From: an uncultured Lachnospiraceae bacterium | GTDB lineage: Bacteria; Bacillota; Clostridia; Lachnospirales; Lachnospiraceae | Direction of reading: 5' to 3' | NCBI GenBank assembly: GCA_910589265.1 | Contig: CAJUTQ010000029.1 | Coordinates: forward strand, 1 to 42,354 | DNA: 42,354 bases | Part shown: in pieces, positions 23,951 through 32,790 of the stretch | Layout: each line of letters begins with the position of its first letter | Position numbering within the stretch: the stretch's first letter is position 1 | Position numbers and translations under genes: made by a program | Notes under the pieces: generated by a model | What the model was told of the DNA's origin: nothing | Databases searched by the model: none | The model's input: only the letters and a program-made list of their open reading frames with translations

Positions 23951-25384
23951 ATGCGCACAGATAAATATACAAGCCCTTTATCAGAACGGTATGCCAGTAA
24001 AGAAATGCAGTACATCTTTTCTCCTGACATGAAATTTCAGACTTGGAGAAAGCTATGGGTTGCTTTAGCTGAGGCAGAGATGGAGTTGGGACTTCCCATT
24101 ACAAAGGAACAAATACAGGAATTAAAAGACAACGAAAAAGACATTAACTATGAAGTGGCAAAAGCTAGAGAAAAGGAAGTACGTCATGACGTTATGAGCC
24201 ATGTTTATGCTTATGGGGTCCAATGTCCTAAGGCAAAGGGGATCATTCATTTAGGAGCTACTTCTTGCTATGTGGGGGATAACACAGACATTATTATTAT
24301 GACAGAAGCTTTAAAACTAGTGAAAAAGAAGCTTTTGAATGTTTTGAGTAAATTGGCTGCCTTTGCAGATCAGTATAAAGACATGCCTACCTTAGCTTTT
24401 ACCCATTTTCAACCTGCCCAGCCTACAACTGTGGGAAAAAGAGCCACTTTATGGATGCAGGAATTTTACTTGGATTTGGAAGATCTGGATTATGTGCTGT
24501 CCCATATGAAGCTGCTGGGCTCTAAGGGGACAACGGGAACTCAGGCAAGCTTTCTAGAACTTTTTGAAGGGAATCAGGAAAAAGTAGATCAATTGGATCC
24601 TATTATTGCAAAAAAAATGGGATTTTCCCATTGCTATCCCATATCTGGACAGACATATTCTAGAAAGATCGATACAAGAGTATTGAATGTACTGGCAGGC
24701 ATTGGAGCCAGCGCCCATAAAATGTCCAATGATATCCGTCTCCTCCAACATTTAAAAGAAATTGAGGAGCCTTTTGAAAAAAGCCAAATAGGCTCTTCTG
24801 CCATGGCCTATAAAAGGAATCCCATGAGAAGCGAGAGAATTGCCGCCTTAAGCAGATATGTTATGGTTGATGCCCTAAATCCAGCTTTTACATCAGCCAG
24901 TCAATGGTTTGAAAGAACCTTGGATGATTCAGCAAACAAGAGATTATCCATACCAGAAGGTTTTCTGGCAGTCGATGGGATATTGGATCTGTGCTGTAAT
25001 GTCACAGACGGACTTGTTGTATATCCAAAAGTCATTGAAAAACGGTTAAAAGAGGAACTTCCCTTTTTAGCAACGGAAAATATTATGATGGCAGCGGTAA
25101 AAGGAGGGGGTGACCGCCAGGAGATCCATGAGAGAATTCGAGAATTATCTATGGAAGCAGGAAAAAATGTAAAGGAAAGAGGACTTGAGAATAATTTGTT
25201 AGAGTTAATCGCAAAGGATTCTGCCTTTCCCCTATCTATGGAAGAGTTGGAACAGTCCATGGATCCAGGAAAATATATAGGGCGGTCAAAAGAACAGGTA
25301 GTAGCTTTCTTAAAAGAGGTCATTGACCCAGTGCTAAAAGAGAATGAGGAGCTCTTAGGCATGGAAAGTGAAATTAACGTGTAA
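23951..25384 (+). CDS. purB: Adenylosuccinate lyase
   Basis: A 477-residue fumarase-superfamily lyase that acts twice in purine synthesis: on SAICAR, the product of the preceding gene's enzyme, and on adenylosuccinate, the product of purA. Signatures are TSPLSERYASKEM, HLGATSCYVGDNTD, THFQPAQPTTVGKR and the flexible catalytic loop IGSSAMAYKRNPMRSE with its essential serine. The usual PYKRNP proline is Ala here (AMAYKRNP). The larger size and C-terminal extension are typical of the clostridial/eukaryote-like group. Confidence 0.97.
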   Translation: MRTDKYTSPLSERYASKEMQYIFSPDMKFQTWRKLWVALAEAEMELGLPITKEQIQELKDNEKDINYEVAKAREKEVRHDVMSHVYAYGVQCPKAKGIIHLGATSCYVGDNTDIIIMTEALKLVKKKLLNVLSKLAAFADQYKDMPTLAFTHFQPAQPTTVGKRATLWMQEFYLDLEDLDYVLSHMKLLGSKGTTGTQASFLELFEGNQEKVDQLDPIIAKKMGFSHCYPISGQTYSRKIDTRVLNVLAGIGASAHKMSNDIRLLQHLKEIEEPFEKSQIGSSAMAYKRNPMRSERIAALSRYVMVDALNPAFTSASQWFERTLDDSANKRLSIPEGFLAVDGILDLCCNVTDGLVVYPKVIEKRLKEELPFLATENIMMAAVKGGGDRQEIHERIRELSMEAGKNVKERGLENNLLELIAKDSAFPLSMEELEQSMDPGKYIGRSKEQVVAFLKEVIDPVLKENEELLGMESEINV

Positions 25385-25477
25385 ATAGACAGTATTTGGC
25401 TTGTCTTTTATATAATAGTATCCGGGAAAATGGTAAAAATAAAAAGCAGAAATCCGGGAAAGGAGCACAGTATAAGT

Positions 25478-26752
25478 ATGGTAAAAGCAATTGTAGGAGC
25501 AAATTGGGGCGATGAGGGAAAAGGAAAGATAACAGATATGATGGCAAAGGAGGCAGACGTTGTAGTCCGCTTTCAAGGAGGGGCCAATGCAGGGCATACC
25601 ATTGTAAATCATTATGGAAAATTTGCTCTCCATACCCTTCCTTCTGGTGTTTTTTATACGCATACTACAAATGTTATTGGCAATGGCGTGGCCTTGAATA
25701 TACCCGTTCTGTTCAAGGAACTTCAGACTATGATAGAGCAAGGAGTTCCAAAACCGAATCTTCTTATATCCGACAGAGCCCAAATAGTTATGCCTTATCA
25801 TATGGACTTTGATGTATATGAGGAAGAGCGTCTGGCTGGAAAATCTTTTGGATCTACAAAGTCAGGCATTGCTCCTTTTTATTCGGATAAATATGGAAAA
25901 ATTGGTTTTCAAGTAAGTGAATTATACGATGAAAATGCCTTAAGTGAGAAAATAGAACGAGTTATATTACAGAAAAACATTTTGTTGGAACATTTGTATA
26001 AGAGAGAAAAATTAGATAAAGAAAGATTGTTTGAGACGATGATGGAATATAAAAGGATGGTAGATCCTTATGTTTGCGATACGTCTCTTTATCTATGGAA
26101 TGCATTAAAGGAAGGAAAGGAAATTTTGCTGGAAGGACAGTTAGGTTCCTTAAAGGACACAGATCATGGCATTTATCCAATGGTAACTTCTTCCTCCACC
26201 TTGGCTGCATATGGGGCTGTAGGGGCAGGGATTCCTCCTTATGAAATGAAAGAAATTATTACTGTATGTAAAGCATATTCTTCTGCAGTAGGGGCAGGAG
26301 CCTTTGTGTCAGAAATATTTGGACAGGAAGCAGAAGAGCTAAGAAAAAGAGGGGGAGATGGAGGAGAGTACGGCGCTACCACAGGACGGCCAAGGAGAAT
26401 GGGCTGGTTTGATATGGTGGCATCTAAATATGGATGTAGAATTCAGGGAGCTACCCATGTGGCTTTTACTGTATTAGATGTGTTAGGCTACTTAGAGGAG
26501 ATCCCTGTATGTATTGGTTATGATATAAATGGGAAGGTAACGACAGAATTTCCGACAACGACGATTTTAAAAAAGGCAAAGCCAGTGTTAAAGACCCTGC
26601 CAGGCTGGAGGTGTGACATACGAGGAATTAGAAAATATGAAGATTTGCCAGAAAACTGCCGAAAATATATAGAATTTATAGAGGAAGGAATAGGATTCCC
26701 TATTACTATGATCAGCAATGGGCCAGGAAGGGAAGATATTATATACAAGTAA
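25478..26752 (+). CDS. purA: Adenylosuccinate synthetase
   Basis: A 424-residue enzyme that converts IMP and aspartate to adenylosuccinate with GTP. ANWGDEGKGKITDMMAKEAD is the P-loop-like start, followed by VVRFQGGANAGHTIV, SGIAPFYSDKYGKIGFQ, LLEGQLGSLKDTDHGIYPMV and GATTGRPRRMGWFD. In most homologues the loop reads EGAQGTLLDxDxGTYP; here EGQLGSLKDTDHG keeps the key Asp and Gly. ATG 25478 gives the usual N-terminus; AGGAG (25461-25465) is a rather long 12 nt upstream. A weak promoter-like TATAAT lies at 25411-25416. With purB it makes AMP from IMP. Confidence 0.95.
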   Translation: MVKAIVGANWGDEGKGKITDMMAKEADVVVRFQGGANAGHTIVNHYGKFALHTLPSGVFYTHTTNVIGNGVALNIPVLFKELQTMIEQGVPKPNLLISDRAQIVMPYHMDFDVYEEERLAGKSFGSTKSGIAPFYSDKYGKIGFQVSELYDENALSEKIERVILQKNILLEHLYKREKLDKERLFETMMEYKRMVDPYVCDTSLYLWNALKEGKEILLEGQLGSLKDTDHGIYPMVTSSSTLAAYGAVGAGIPPYEMKEIITVCKAYSSAVGAGAFVSEIFGQEAEELRKRGGDGGEYGATTGRPRRMGWFDMVASKYGCRIQGATHVAFTVLDVLGYLEEIPVCIGYDINGKVTTEFPTTTILKKAKPVLKTLPGWRCDIRGIRKYEDLPENCRKYIEFIEEGIGFPITMISNGPGREDIIYK

Positions 26753-26767
26753 AGGAGAGGCTGGTAA

Positions 26768-27373
26768 GTGATGATTGAGACAGTGATATTTGATATTGGA
26801 AATGTTTTAGTAGACTTTTGCTGGGAGAAGCATTTTAAGAGCAAGGGTCTGACAGGACAGAAGCTGGAAGCGCTTGCAGATGCCACAGTGAGAAGTCAGA
26901 CCTGGTATTTGTTTGATCAGGGCATTTATACAGATGAAGAAATATTAGAAATGCTTATTCAAAACGATCCCTCTTTGGAAAAGGAAATACGAATGATTTT
27001 TGAGAATTTAAGCGGGACCATTGAGCCATATGACTATGCCAAAAACTGGATATTGGAGTTAAAGGAAAAAGGATATAAAGTATTATTATTGTCTAACTTT
27101 AGCGAAAAAGCTTTTCATGAATGTAAAGACAAGATGGACTTTGTAAAATATGCAGATGGAGGGATACTGTCCTATAGGGAGAAGCTAATAAAGCCAAATC
27201 CCCAAATATATGAGACATTGATTGAACGATACAGCCTTGTTCCAGAGAAATGTGTATTTTTAGACGATACAGAAAAAAATCTTAAGGAAGCGGAGAAATT
27301 CGGTATACATACGATACTGTTTACTTCCAGAGAGAAAGCCTTAAAAGAGTTAAGAGAGCTTGGGGTTTCTTAA
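26768..27373 (+). CDS. HAD-superfamily hydrolase, subfamily IA
   Basis: A phosphatase-like protein of about 200 residues. Motif I is VIFDIGNVLVDF (nucleophile Asp), motif II is VLLLSNFSEKA, motif III is LIKPNPQIYE and motif IV is CVFLDDTEKNLKEAEKFGI. This is the YihX/haloacid dehalogenase-like set, and such enzymes hydrolyse small sugar or nucleotide phosphates. Start codons GTG 26768 and ATG 26771 are both possible behind AAAGGAGAGG. The gene follows purA by 15 nt, so the two are probably co-transcribed. The substrate is unknown. Confidence 0.92.
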   Translation: MMIETVIFDIGNVLVDFCWEKHFKSKGLTGQKLEALADATVRSQTWYLFDQGIYTDEEILEMLIQNDPSLEKEIRMIFENLSGTIEPYDYAKNWILELKEKGYKVLLLSNFSEKAFHECKDKMDFVKYADGGILSYREKLIKPNPQIYETLIERYSLVPEKCVFLDDTEKNLKEAEKFGIHTILFTSREKALKELRELGVS

Positions 27374-27374
27374 C

Positions 27375-27608
27375 CTAGTTTTTCTTTTTGTATGGATTGT
27401 CCCATAAACTTTTTCCATCTTTTACGTTTTTCATCATGAGAAAGAGATGTACTATAAGTGGAAGGGCAATGGTAGAACAAAGAGAGGCAAAAAAGAAAGT
27501 CATAGCCTTAGGGTGATTCCATAAGGAGAGGAAGAAGGTAAGAACATACAAGGAGGCAATGAGAAAAATAGCTATCCAGGCTCCAATTTGCTTTTTTGTT
27601 AATTTCAT
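27375..27608 (-). CDS. Small two-helix membrane protein, unrecognised
   Basis: A 77-residue protein: MKLTKKQIGAWIAIFLIASL begins the first membrane helix, and a second follows at AMTFFFASLCSTIALPLIVH. It ends with a basic tail (NPYKKKN). ATG 27608 is 6 nt after GGAGG. Its stop lies one base from the stop of the convergent HAD gene. The layout is common among clostridial proteins of unknown role. Confidence 0.7.
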   Translation of the reverse strand: MKLTKKQIGAWIAIFLIASLYVLTFFLSLWNHPKAMTFFFASLCSTIALPLIVHLFLMMKNVKDGKSLWDNPYKKKN

Positions 27609-27816
27609 AGGTATCCTCCATTCTTGCACAATGTGCACCTTTTCCTTTCCAAATATTATTAACATAACTGTAACGGATCAATTCTTAAAAAGCAATAGTA
27701 ATATTTGAGAAAATATAGAAAAGGGTTCCATTCTACTTATAAAAATGTTATGATTAAAAAAAATCTGGAATATCGTTACAAAGTCCAGGGAGGAATGAAG
27801 GAAAAGGGAGAAAGAG

Positions 27817-28041
27817 ATGAAGTATATAATTGAGGGATTTGAAGGCACATATGCACTTTGTGAAGACGAAGAAAAAAATACAATAAAAATTCCAAAATAT
27901 AAGCTTCCATTGGAGACAAAGGAAGGAGACGTGATAAAAAAAATTGACAGTTTTTTTCACGTAGATAAGGAAGAGACGGCTAGAAGGAAAGAAGAAAGGT
28001 TAAAGAAAAGTGAGGAATCTTTGGGAGAGAAAGAGACGTGA
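27817..28041 (+). CDS. DUF3006 family small protein
   Basis: A 74-residue protein. The N-terminal part (YIIEGFEGTYALCEDEEKN, KIPKYKLPLETKEGDVIKKI) matches DUF3006: an 'I-x-G-x-E-G-x-x-A' strand, an acidic turn, then 'LP-x-x-x-x-EGDV'. The C-terminal half is a charged helix. A GGGAGAAAGAG ribosome site precedes the ATG. The family is a small beta barrel of unknown function, often found beside secreted hydrolase genes; no such gene is next to it here. It ends in front of a strong terminator. Confidence 0.85.
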   Translation: MKYIIEGFEGTYALCEDEEKNTIKIPKYKLPLETKEGDVIKKIDSFFHVDKEETARRKEERLKKSEESLGEKET

Positions 28042-28073
28042 CAGCCATTTTCTGAAGCTAGAATTACACAAAT

Positions 28074-28104
28074 AAAAACAGCCGTATGATACGGCTGTTT
28101 TTTT
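28074..28104 (+). terminator. Rho-independent terminator after the DUF3006 gene
   Basis: ACAGCCGTA (28078-28086) pairs with TACGGCTGT (28090-28098) through 9 bp with a TGA loop, followed by six T residues. A flanking A-tract lets it work in both directions. Confidence 0.93.
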
Positions 28105-28325
28105 GAGGGGGAAAAGTTTAAAAAAGTGTAACTTTACATCAAAATGAAATAATAAGCTTCATCTGATAAAAATAGTATAGAACATAAATGTGTATGAATT
28201 GTGTTGCAAACATTAAGAGTTTATTTAGGAAGTTATAAGAAAAAATAAAAAAGAAATAAACAAAAAGTAAAATGCAAAATATTTCACCATTTCATAGACA
28301 GACGGTTGCAAATGGGAGGGGAATT

Positions 28326-29315
28326 ATGGGTATTACAGGAGTAAAGGAATACCAGGGAAGGGAATATAGGGACAATACATCTTCTCATCATACTAAAAAA
28401 AGAAATAAGGAAGAGAAGGAAGCAAAAAATGAGGTCCTGATAAGTAAGGAAATGGACTCCTATAGACAAAGCATTTGGAGCAATGAACGGTTTTCAGGAG
28501 AAACATACGTAAAGTGGGAGGAGAAAAGGGGGACTGTCAAAACTAGGACAGAACAAAGTAAGTCTGTAGAAGAATTACAAATGGAAAGAAGAATTATAAA
28601 CAGCCAGCTTCAGGAGATGTGGAGGAAGAATTCCATTCTTTTTAAAGAAGGTGAGGAATATGTATTTACTATTCATCCATATGATTATAGATTGACTGTA
28701 GAAGGAGGAGAGCAGAAAGATGCTTTAGGGTTTATACTAAATCAAGAAGAAATACCAAAGAATTTATATCAGCATATACTTTCCTGCACAAGAGGACATA
28801 GGGGTCAGTGGAGCGAAGAGGGAGAAGGAAAATACCGGCTCTTTTGGGAGGTAAAATTCAATACTGGCTATGACTTAAGAGAATTGACAAGAGAAGAAGG
28901 CAGGTTTTACACTGAGACAGGGACAGATATTATGGAATTATATATGCATTCTGCAAAAATACCGTCCGTTTATAGAACAAAGGCTTCATCAATTTATAAG
29001 CCTTATTTGGTGCGCCTTGGAAAATATGGGTTGGACAGTGTGGAAGATATGGAGCTTTCTATCCAGTATAAAGATGGATTTCTCTATGATTTAGATGAGG
29101 AATACGGGTATGGACCAGGACAAAAACTTTGGGGTGGACAGAAAATAATAGAAAGAGATGAAAAGATGGAGGAGCCAGAAAGAAAGGAACATATTTTTAT
29201 CCAAAAGCTATTTGAGAGAATGAAGGAATTTATATGGAAAATATTTGGTCCGGTGAAGACAGAAGAGAAAAAACAAGAGGTAAAGGGCAAAAAAAGGTTT
29301 GATGTGGAAATATAA
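28326..29315 (+). CDS. Unrecognised 329-residue protein
   Basis: No confident family is recognised. The first 70 residues are polar and disordered-looking (REYRDNTSSHHTKKRNKEEK). The middle has defined structure (LFKEGEEYVFTIHPYDYRLTV would be the central strand, then GFILNQEEIPKNLYQHIL). FNTGYDLRELTREEG and GLDSVEDMELSIQYKDGFLY follow. The C-terminus has a Trp/Phe-rich amphipathic helix (LFERMKEFIWKIFGPV) and a basic end. There is no signal peptide. The middle may belong to the DUF4885-type proteins of Clostridia, but I am not sure. ATG 28326 is chosen because GGGAGGGG lies just upstream; the earlier ATG at 28272 has no ribosome site. Confidence 0.7.
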   Translation: MGITGVKEYQGREYRDNTSSHHTKKRNKEEKEAKNEVLISKEMDSYRQSIWSNERFSGETYVKWEEKRGTVKTRTEQSKSVEELQMERRIINSQLQEMWRKNSILFKEGEEYVFTIHPYDYRLTVEGGEQKDALGFILNQEEIPKNLYQHILSCTRGHRGQWSEEGEGKYRLFWEVKFNTGYDLRELTREEGRFYTETGTDIMELYMHSAKIPSVYRTKASSIYKPYLVRLGKYGLDSVEDMELSIQYKDGFLYDLDEEYGYGPGQKLWGGQKIIERDEKMEEPERKEHIFIQKLFERMKEFIWKIFGPVKTEEKKQEVKGKKRFDVEI

Positions 29316-29317
29316 AA

Positions 29318-29372
29318 GGGATAATGGAACATTATCTGGGAAAGTCAGTTCCAGAAAAAATTCCATTATCCC
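29318..29372 (+). promoter_or_regulatory. Structured RNA element with two competing hairpins
   Basis: GGGATAATGGAA (29318-29329) pairs perfectly with TTCCATTATCCC (29361-29372), enclosing an inner TCTGG/CCAGA stem (29335-29339 with 29351-29355). The same 5' strand can instead form GATAATG (29320-29326) with CATTATC (29330-29336). There is no T-tract. It is either a 3'-end structure of the upstream mRNA or a leader element. Confidence 0.5.
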
Positions 29373-29587
29373 AAGGGGAGGATAAGTATATATTCTCTTT
29401 TGTATTAGTATCATCAATGGAAGGGGGTTCCAATGACTTATCTTTATTATAGCCTTGAAAAAAAGTTTTATACACAAGAGAAAAAAATTTTTGAAATTAT
29501 TTAAAAAATGTTATATACTATAAAAGAATTCCTATATACAAAGAGAAAGTGTAATGTGGAAGAAAAGTGATAAAGGATGGTAAAAAC

Positions 29588-30091
29588 ATGAGTTTATTAG
29601 ATCAGTGGAGAGAGAAGGCCTATTCCCAGACTGCCAATAAAGGAGATTTACAGAGACTTTGGGGGATCTATTTTCAGAGAGAGAAAGAGATTTACCAAGA
29701 GCTACTTAAAAATCCAGATGAGGCTGTGAAGGGGACAGTCAAGGAGCTGGCAGAAAAGTATAAGGTAGATATTATGACCATGGTAGGATTTTTAGATGGA
29801 ATTAATGAGAGCTTAAAAGTAGAAAATCCTATTGAGGAAATGGACGAGAACACAGAGGTAAGTCTGGAATTTGACAAGGAGCGTCTTTATAAAAATATGG
29901 TTGCCGCTCAGGCGGACTGGCTGTATGAATTGGAAGAGTGGAAAGACATATACCCAGAAGAAAGATTAAAGGAATTGTATAAAGAGCAGAAAAGTTCCAC
30001 GACGATTGTGAAAGGAACGAAAATATATCCCAATGATCCATGTCCTTGTGGAAGTGGGAAAAAATATAAAAAATGCTGCCAGAAAGCATAA
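29588..30091 (+). CDS. SEC-C zinc-motif protein
   Basis: A 167-residue protein with a helical, acidic body (QRLWGIYFQREKEIYQELL, VKELAEKYKVDIMTMVGFLD) and a C-terminal SEC-C motif, NDPCPCGSGKKYKKCC, the zinc-binding module shared with SecA. Stand-alone SEC-C proteins of this size are common in Clostridia, and the motif usually mediates binding to SecB, ribosomes or other partners. ATG 29588 follows AAGGATGG. A 14-nt region after the stop leads into a small hairpin (30100-30120). The function beyond zinc binding is unknown. Confidence 0.88.
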   Translation: MSLLDQWREKAYSQTANKGDLQRLWGIYFQREKEIYQELLKNPDEAVKGTVKELAEKYKVDIMTMVGFLDGINESLKVENPIEEMDENTEVSLEFDKERLYKNMVAAQADWLYELEEWKDIYPEERLKELYKEQKSSTTIVKGTKIYPNDPCPCGSGKKYKKCCQKA

Positions 30092-30099
30092 CGGTTATA

Positions 30100-30120
30100 G
30101 GGCAGAAGGAATGTCTGCCC
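30100..30120. terminator. Hairpin between convergent SEC-C and AraC genes
   Basis: GGGCAGA (30100-30106) and TCTGCCC (30114-30120) form a 7-bp stem with a seven-base loop. It lies between two convergent stops. The T-tract is weak (ATTTAATG). Confidence 0.55.
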
Positions 30121-30144
30121 ATTTAATGTTTAGTATTTGAGTAT

Positions 30145-31047
30145 TCATATCTTTTCCTGTTTTTCCGAAAGGGCTTTGATGGAGGAAGCATATTGGGAAG
30201 GCGTTAACCCTGTTATTTTTTTAAATTGTCTAGAGAAGTAATGAATAGAGGAGTAACCTAAGGAATCCGCAATCTGCGAGAAGTTCATGTGCTGATTGCG
30301 GATCATTTGTTTGGCTTTTTTTATTTTTAATTTAGAAAAGTAGTCAATAATCCCACAGCCAGTATACTTCTGAAATAATTTTTGAAGAATGGAGCGTCCT
30401 ATTAAATTATCTTTACATATTTGTTCAATAGTAATGGAACGATCTATATTTTCCTCCATATAAGAATGTACTTTATAAAATAGAGTACTCTCATTTTTTG
30501 TTTTTGTTGTTTTGGCTAGGAGTGGCACTAGGGGAGCTTGACTGTGTTTGCGCATTAACTGAATGAGCATTTGTTGTAAATACATTTGAATTAATTGCTC
30601 TGAGCCAAAGGGAACCTCCTCTTTCCTTATTAATTTTTCACAGTATGGGTCGTCCAAACGGCTTAGAAAAGTAAGGCGGGCTTCTTTTATAATCTGGGCT
30701 AAGAGTGTACGTTCTATGTCTCCAATATGAAGTATTTTATGCTCAAAAAATTTCATAAAGGAAGAATAACATTCAAAGCTAATGACAACGAGATTAGGAG
30801 CAATATTTCCCCAAGCTTCTACATTATGAAACTCATTGGGTTTATGGAAGATAATATCTCCTTTTTTCAAAATATATACAGAAGAGCCAGCGACTACACG
30901 GACAGAGCCGTTATCAACACATAGAAATTCCCAAAAATTGTGAGTTTCTCCTGGAAAAGAAAAATCATTCATATATTCAAAATAGTGAATGGAAATCATT
31001 TTTTCAATAGTAAACGTTGAACTTAGAGTAATACTTTCGTAAGCCAT
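30145..31047 (-). CDS. AraC family transcriptional regulator with cupin-like sensor domain
   Basis: A 300-residue protein. Residues about 25-120 form a cupin-like ligand domain (GETHNFWEFLCVDNGSVRVV, GDIIFHKPNEFHNVEA). The C-terminal 100 residues carry two helix-turn-helix motifs (ITIEQICKDNLIGRSILQKL and MNFSQIADSLGYSSIHYFSR), ending in FKKITGLTPSQY, the AraC signature. It is divergent from the carbohydrate importer at 31375, so it most likely activates that operon in response to an imported sugar. The start codon ATG 31047 has only a weak ribosome site. Confidence 0.92.
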   Translation of the reverse strand: MAYESITLSSTFTIEKMISIHYFEYMNDFSFPGETHNFWEFLCVDNGSVRVVAGSSVYILKKGDIIFHKPNEFHNVEAWGNIAPNLVVISFECYSSFMKFFEHKILHIGDIERTLLAQIIKEARLTFLSRLDDPYCEKLIRKEEVPFGSEQLIQMYLQQMLIQLMRKHSQAPLVPLLAKTTKTKNESTLFYKVHSYMEENIDRSITIEQICKDNLIGRSILQKLFQKYTGCGIIDYFSKLKIKKAKQMIRNQHMNFSQIADSLGYSSIHYFSRQFKKITGLTPSQYASSIKALSEKQEKI

Positions 31048-31374
31048 AAAAAAATAACCATGCCTTTCTATAAATGAGCGCTTTGAAGAACTAAATATAA
31101 TATGTATAAAAAATGTATTTTTTAAACTTCTCTTTTATTCTAAAATAGATAAGAGTAATTTTCTTCACAACTAGAATTGTATAATATGTATAAATAATAA
31201 ATATTATAAGATAAAAAATAAGGGAAATCAACTAAAAAATGCAGATTGTGCAAATTACATATGTAATAGGATAAAGAAAAGAAGTGATAATTGTATTAAA
31301 ATTAAATTAATAGTTGTAAGAAAAAAGGAAAACATGCAACTATCAGACAAATTTAACATAGGGAGGGAATAATC
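31048..31374. promoter_or_regulatory. Divergent regulatory region between AraC gene and sugar importer operon
   Basis: This 327-bp, very AT-rich region contains no supported gene. It holds a perfect 14-bp palindrome, ATTACAT/ATGTAAT (31254-31267), and an inverted repeat ATAGTTG (31310-31316) with CAACTAT (31337-31343). These are candidate operator or catabolite-control sites. A GGGAGGG ribosome site lies before the lipoprotein gene. No promoter stands out as consensus, as expected for an activator-dependent operon. Confidence 0.5.
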
Positions 31375-32700
31375 ATGAAAAAGAAACTTTTTTGTGCAGC
31401 ATTATGTGCCAGCCTTGTAGCGTCCATGATGACAGGATGCGGCCAATCTTCAGGGACCAGCTCTTCATCCACAGAGGAGCAAAGCCAAGGGGATACACAG
31501 GATGGAGAGAGCGCTAAAGACGGCGGAGCAGCCAATACAACAGAAGAGGGAAAACTGGTGTATTGGTCAATGTGGGAGGCAACCGAACCCCAAGGACAGG
31601 CAATTTCCCAGGCAGTGGAAGCTTTTACGGCGGATACAGGAATTGAGGTGGACTTGCAATTTAAAGGGCGTACAGGAATTAGGGAAGGACTTTCTCCCGC
31701 TCTGGAGGCAGGGACAGCCATTGATTTATTTGATGAGGATATTGACAGAGTAAACACTACATGGTCGGCGTATTTAATGGACTTGGAGGAGTTGGTAAAG
31801 GCTTCTGATTATGAGTCTACAGCTAGTCAGGGATTAATAGCAGCCTGCAGGGAAGTAGGGGGAGGAACATTAAAGTCTATTCCTTATCAGCCCAATGTAT
31901 TTGCCTTCTTTTATAATACGGAAATTTTTGAGGCGGCAGGGGTGACGAAAGCTCCAGCCACATGGGCGGAGCTGCTGGATGCTTGTGAGAAGATCAAGGC
32001 GGCAGGATACACGCCTATTACATGTGATGACGCTTATATTACAAGTATGTTTGGATTTCATATGAGTCGTCTTGTGGGAGAGCCTGCAGTAGAAGCTATT
32101 GTAAAAGAAGGAAAATGGGACGATCCAGCAGTGAAAAAAACGGCTGAGGATTACGCAGAATTAGCTGCAAAAGGATATTTTTCTGAAACGATTGAGGGAA
32201 ATGTCTGGCCAGCAGGACAAAACTCTGAATTAGCTCTTGGAACAGCTGCCATGTATTTGAATGGCTCTTGGCTTCCCAATGAAGTAAAAGATATTGCTAC
32301 TTTCAAATGGGGATGCTTTAGCTATCCTGCTCTAGAAGGAGGAGTGGACGGAGTAGACGCAGCAAACTATGGAGCCCAGGTATTTGCAATTAATAAAGAT
32401 TCAAAAAATGCAGATAGCGCTTTTCAATTAATTGAATATATTACAAAAGGGGAGTATGATAAGGTTTTATCAGAATTATCCGTTGGTATTCCAGCTGATA
32501 CAAGAAATACCCAGTGGCCAGAGATGCTGGAAAGTGTAAAACCTGTTATGGAAAGTATGAAAGTACGTTACCCATGGGCAGCAGGTGCAGAAGCCAATGC
32601 TGACTTAACGCCTATTATTAAAGAAAACTTTTTGAAATTATGCGGCGGAACGATGAGCGCCCAGGAATTTGTAGACGCTATGGCTAGCGCAGGAAAATAA
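31375..32700 (+). CDS. Carbohydrate ABC transporter substrate-binding lipoprotein
   Basis: A 441-residue protein with a lipoprotein signal (MKKKLFCAALCASLVASMMT followed by GC) and a Ser/Glu-rich linker (residues about 24-55). The rest is a family 1 solute-binding domain: LVYWSMWEATEPQGQAISQA, IPYQPNVFAFFYNTEIFEAA with GVTKAPATWAELLDACEKIK, ALGTAAMYLNGSWLPNEV, and a C-terminal FQLIEYITKG. Family 1 proteins bind oligosaccharides. With the NahK-like kinase in the same operon, a GlcNAc/GalNAc-containing glycan such as galacto-N-biose or lacto-N-biose is a reasonable guess. Confidence 0.93.
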   Translation: MKKKLFCAALCASLVASMMTGCGQSSGTSSSSTEEQSQGDTQDGESAKDGGAANTTEEGKLVYWSMWEATEPQGQAISQAVEAFTADTGIEVDLQFKGRTGIREGLSPALEAGTAIDLFDEDIDRVNTTWSAYLMDLEELVKASDYESTASQGLIAACREVGGGTLKSIPYQPNVFAFFYNTEIFEAAGVTKAPATWAELLDACEKIKAAGYTPITCDDAYITSMFGFHMSRLVGEPAVEAIVKEGKWDDPAVKKTAEDYAELAAKGYFSETIEGNVWPAGQNSELALGTAAMYLNGSWLPNEVKDIATFKWGCFSYPALEGGVDGVDAANYGAQVFAINKDSKNADSAFQLIEYITKGEYDKVLSELSVGIPADTRNTQWPEMLESVKPVMESMKVRYPWAAGAEANADLTPIIKENFLKLCGGTMSAQEFVDAMASAGK

Positions 32701-32722
32701 GGGTCAACAGTATGGAAAAGAG

Positions 32723-32760
32723 ATATGGTGGCATCGTGCATACGCTGCCACCATATTTTT
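32723..32760 (+). terminator. Strong hairpin with T-tract between binding-protein and permease genes
   Basis: ATATGGTGGCA (32723-32733) pairs with TGCCACCATAT (32746-32756), extended inside by CGT/ACG around a GCAT loop. The T-run at 32756-32760 follows. It should terminate or process most transcripts after the binding-protein gene, leaving fewer copies of the permease genes. Confidence 0.85.
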
Positions 32761-32790
32761 CAAGACATGGAATGAAAGGGGGCCTTGCTT

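Noticed and set aside
24901..25362. 153-codon antisense open frame inside purB
   Set aside because: Fully covered by a certain purB gene on the other strand; no recognisable domain.
25386..25416. Strong promoter for purA
   Set aside because: TATAAT is present at 25411-25416, but the nearest -35-like TAGACA is 19 bp away; too weak to list as a feature.
29436..29504. 23-codon open frame after the unrecognised 329-residue gene
   Set aside because: Very short and lysine/phenylalanine-rich as expected from AT-rich non-coding DNA; no support beyond a GGGGG upstream.
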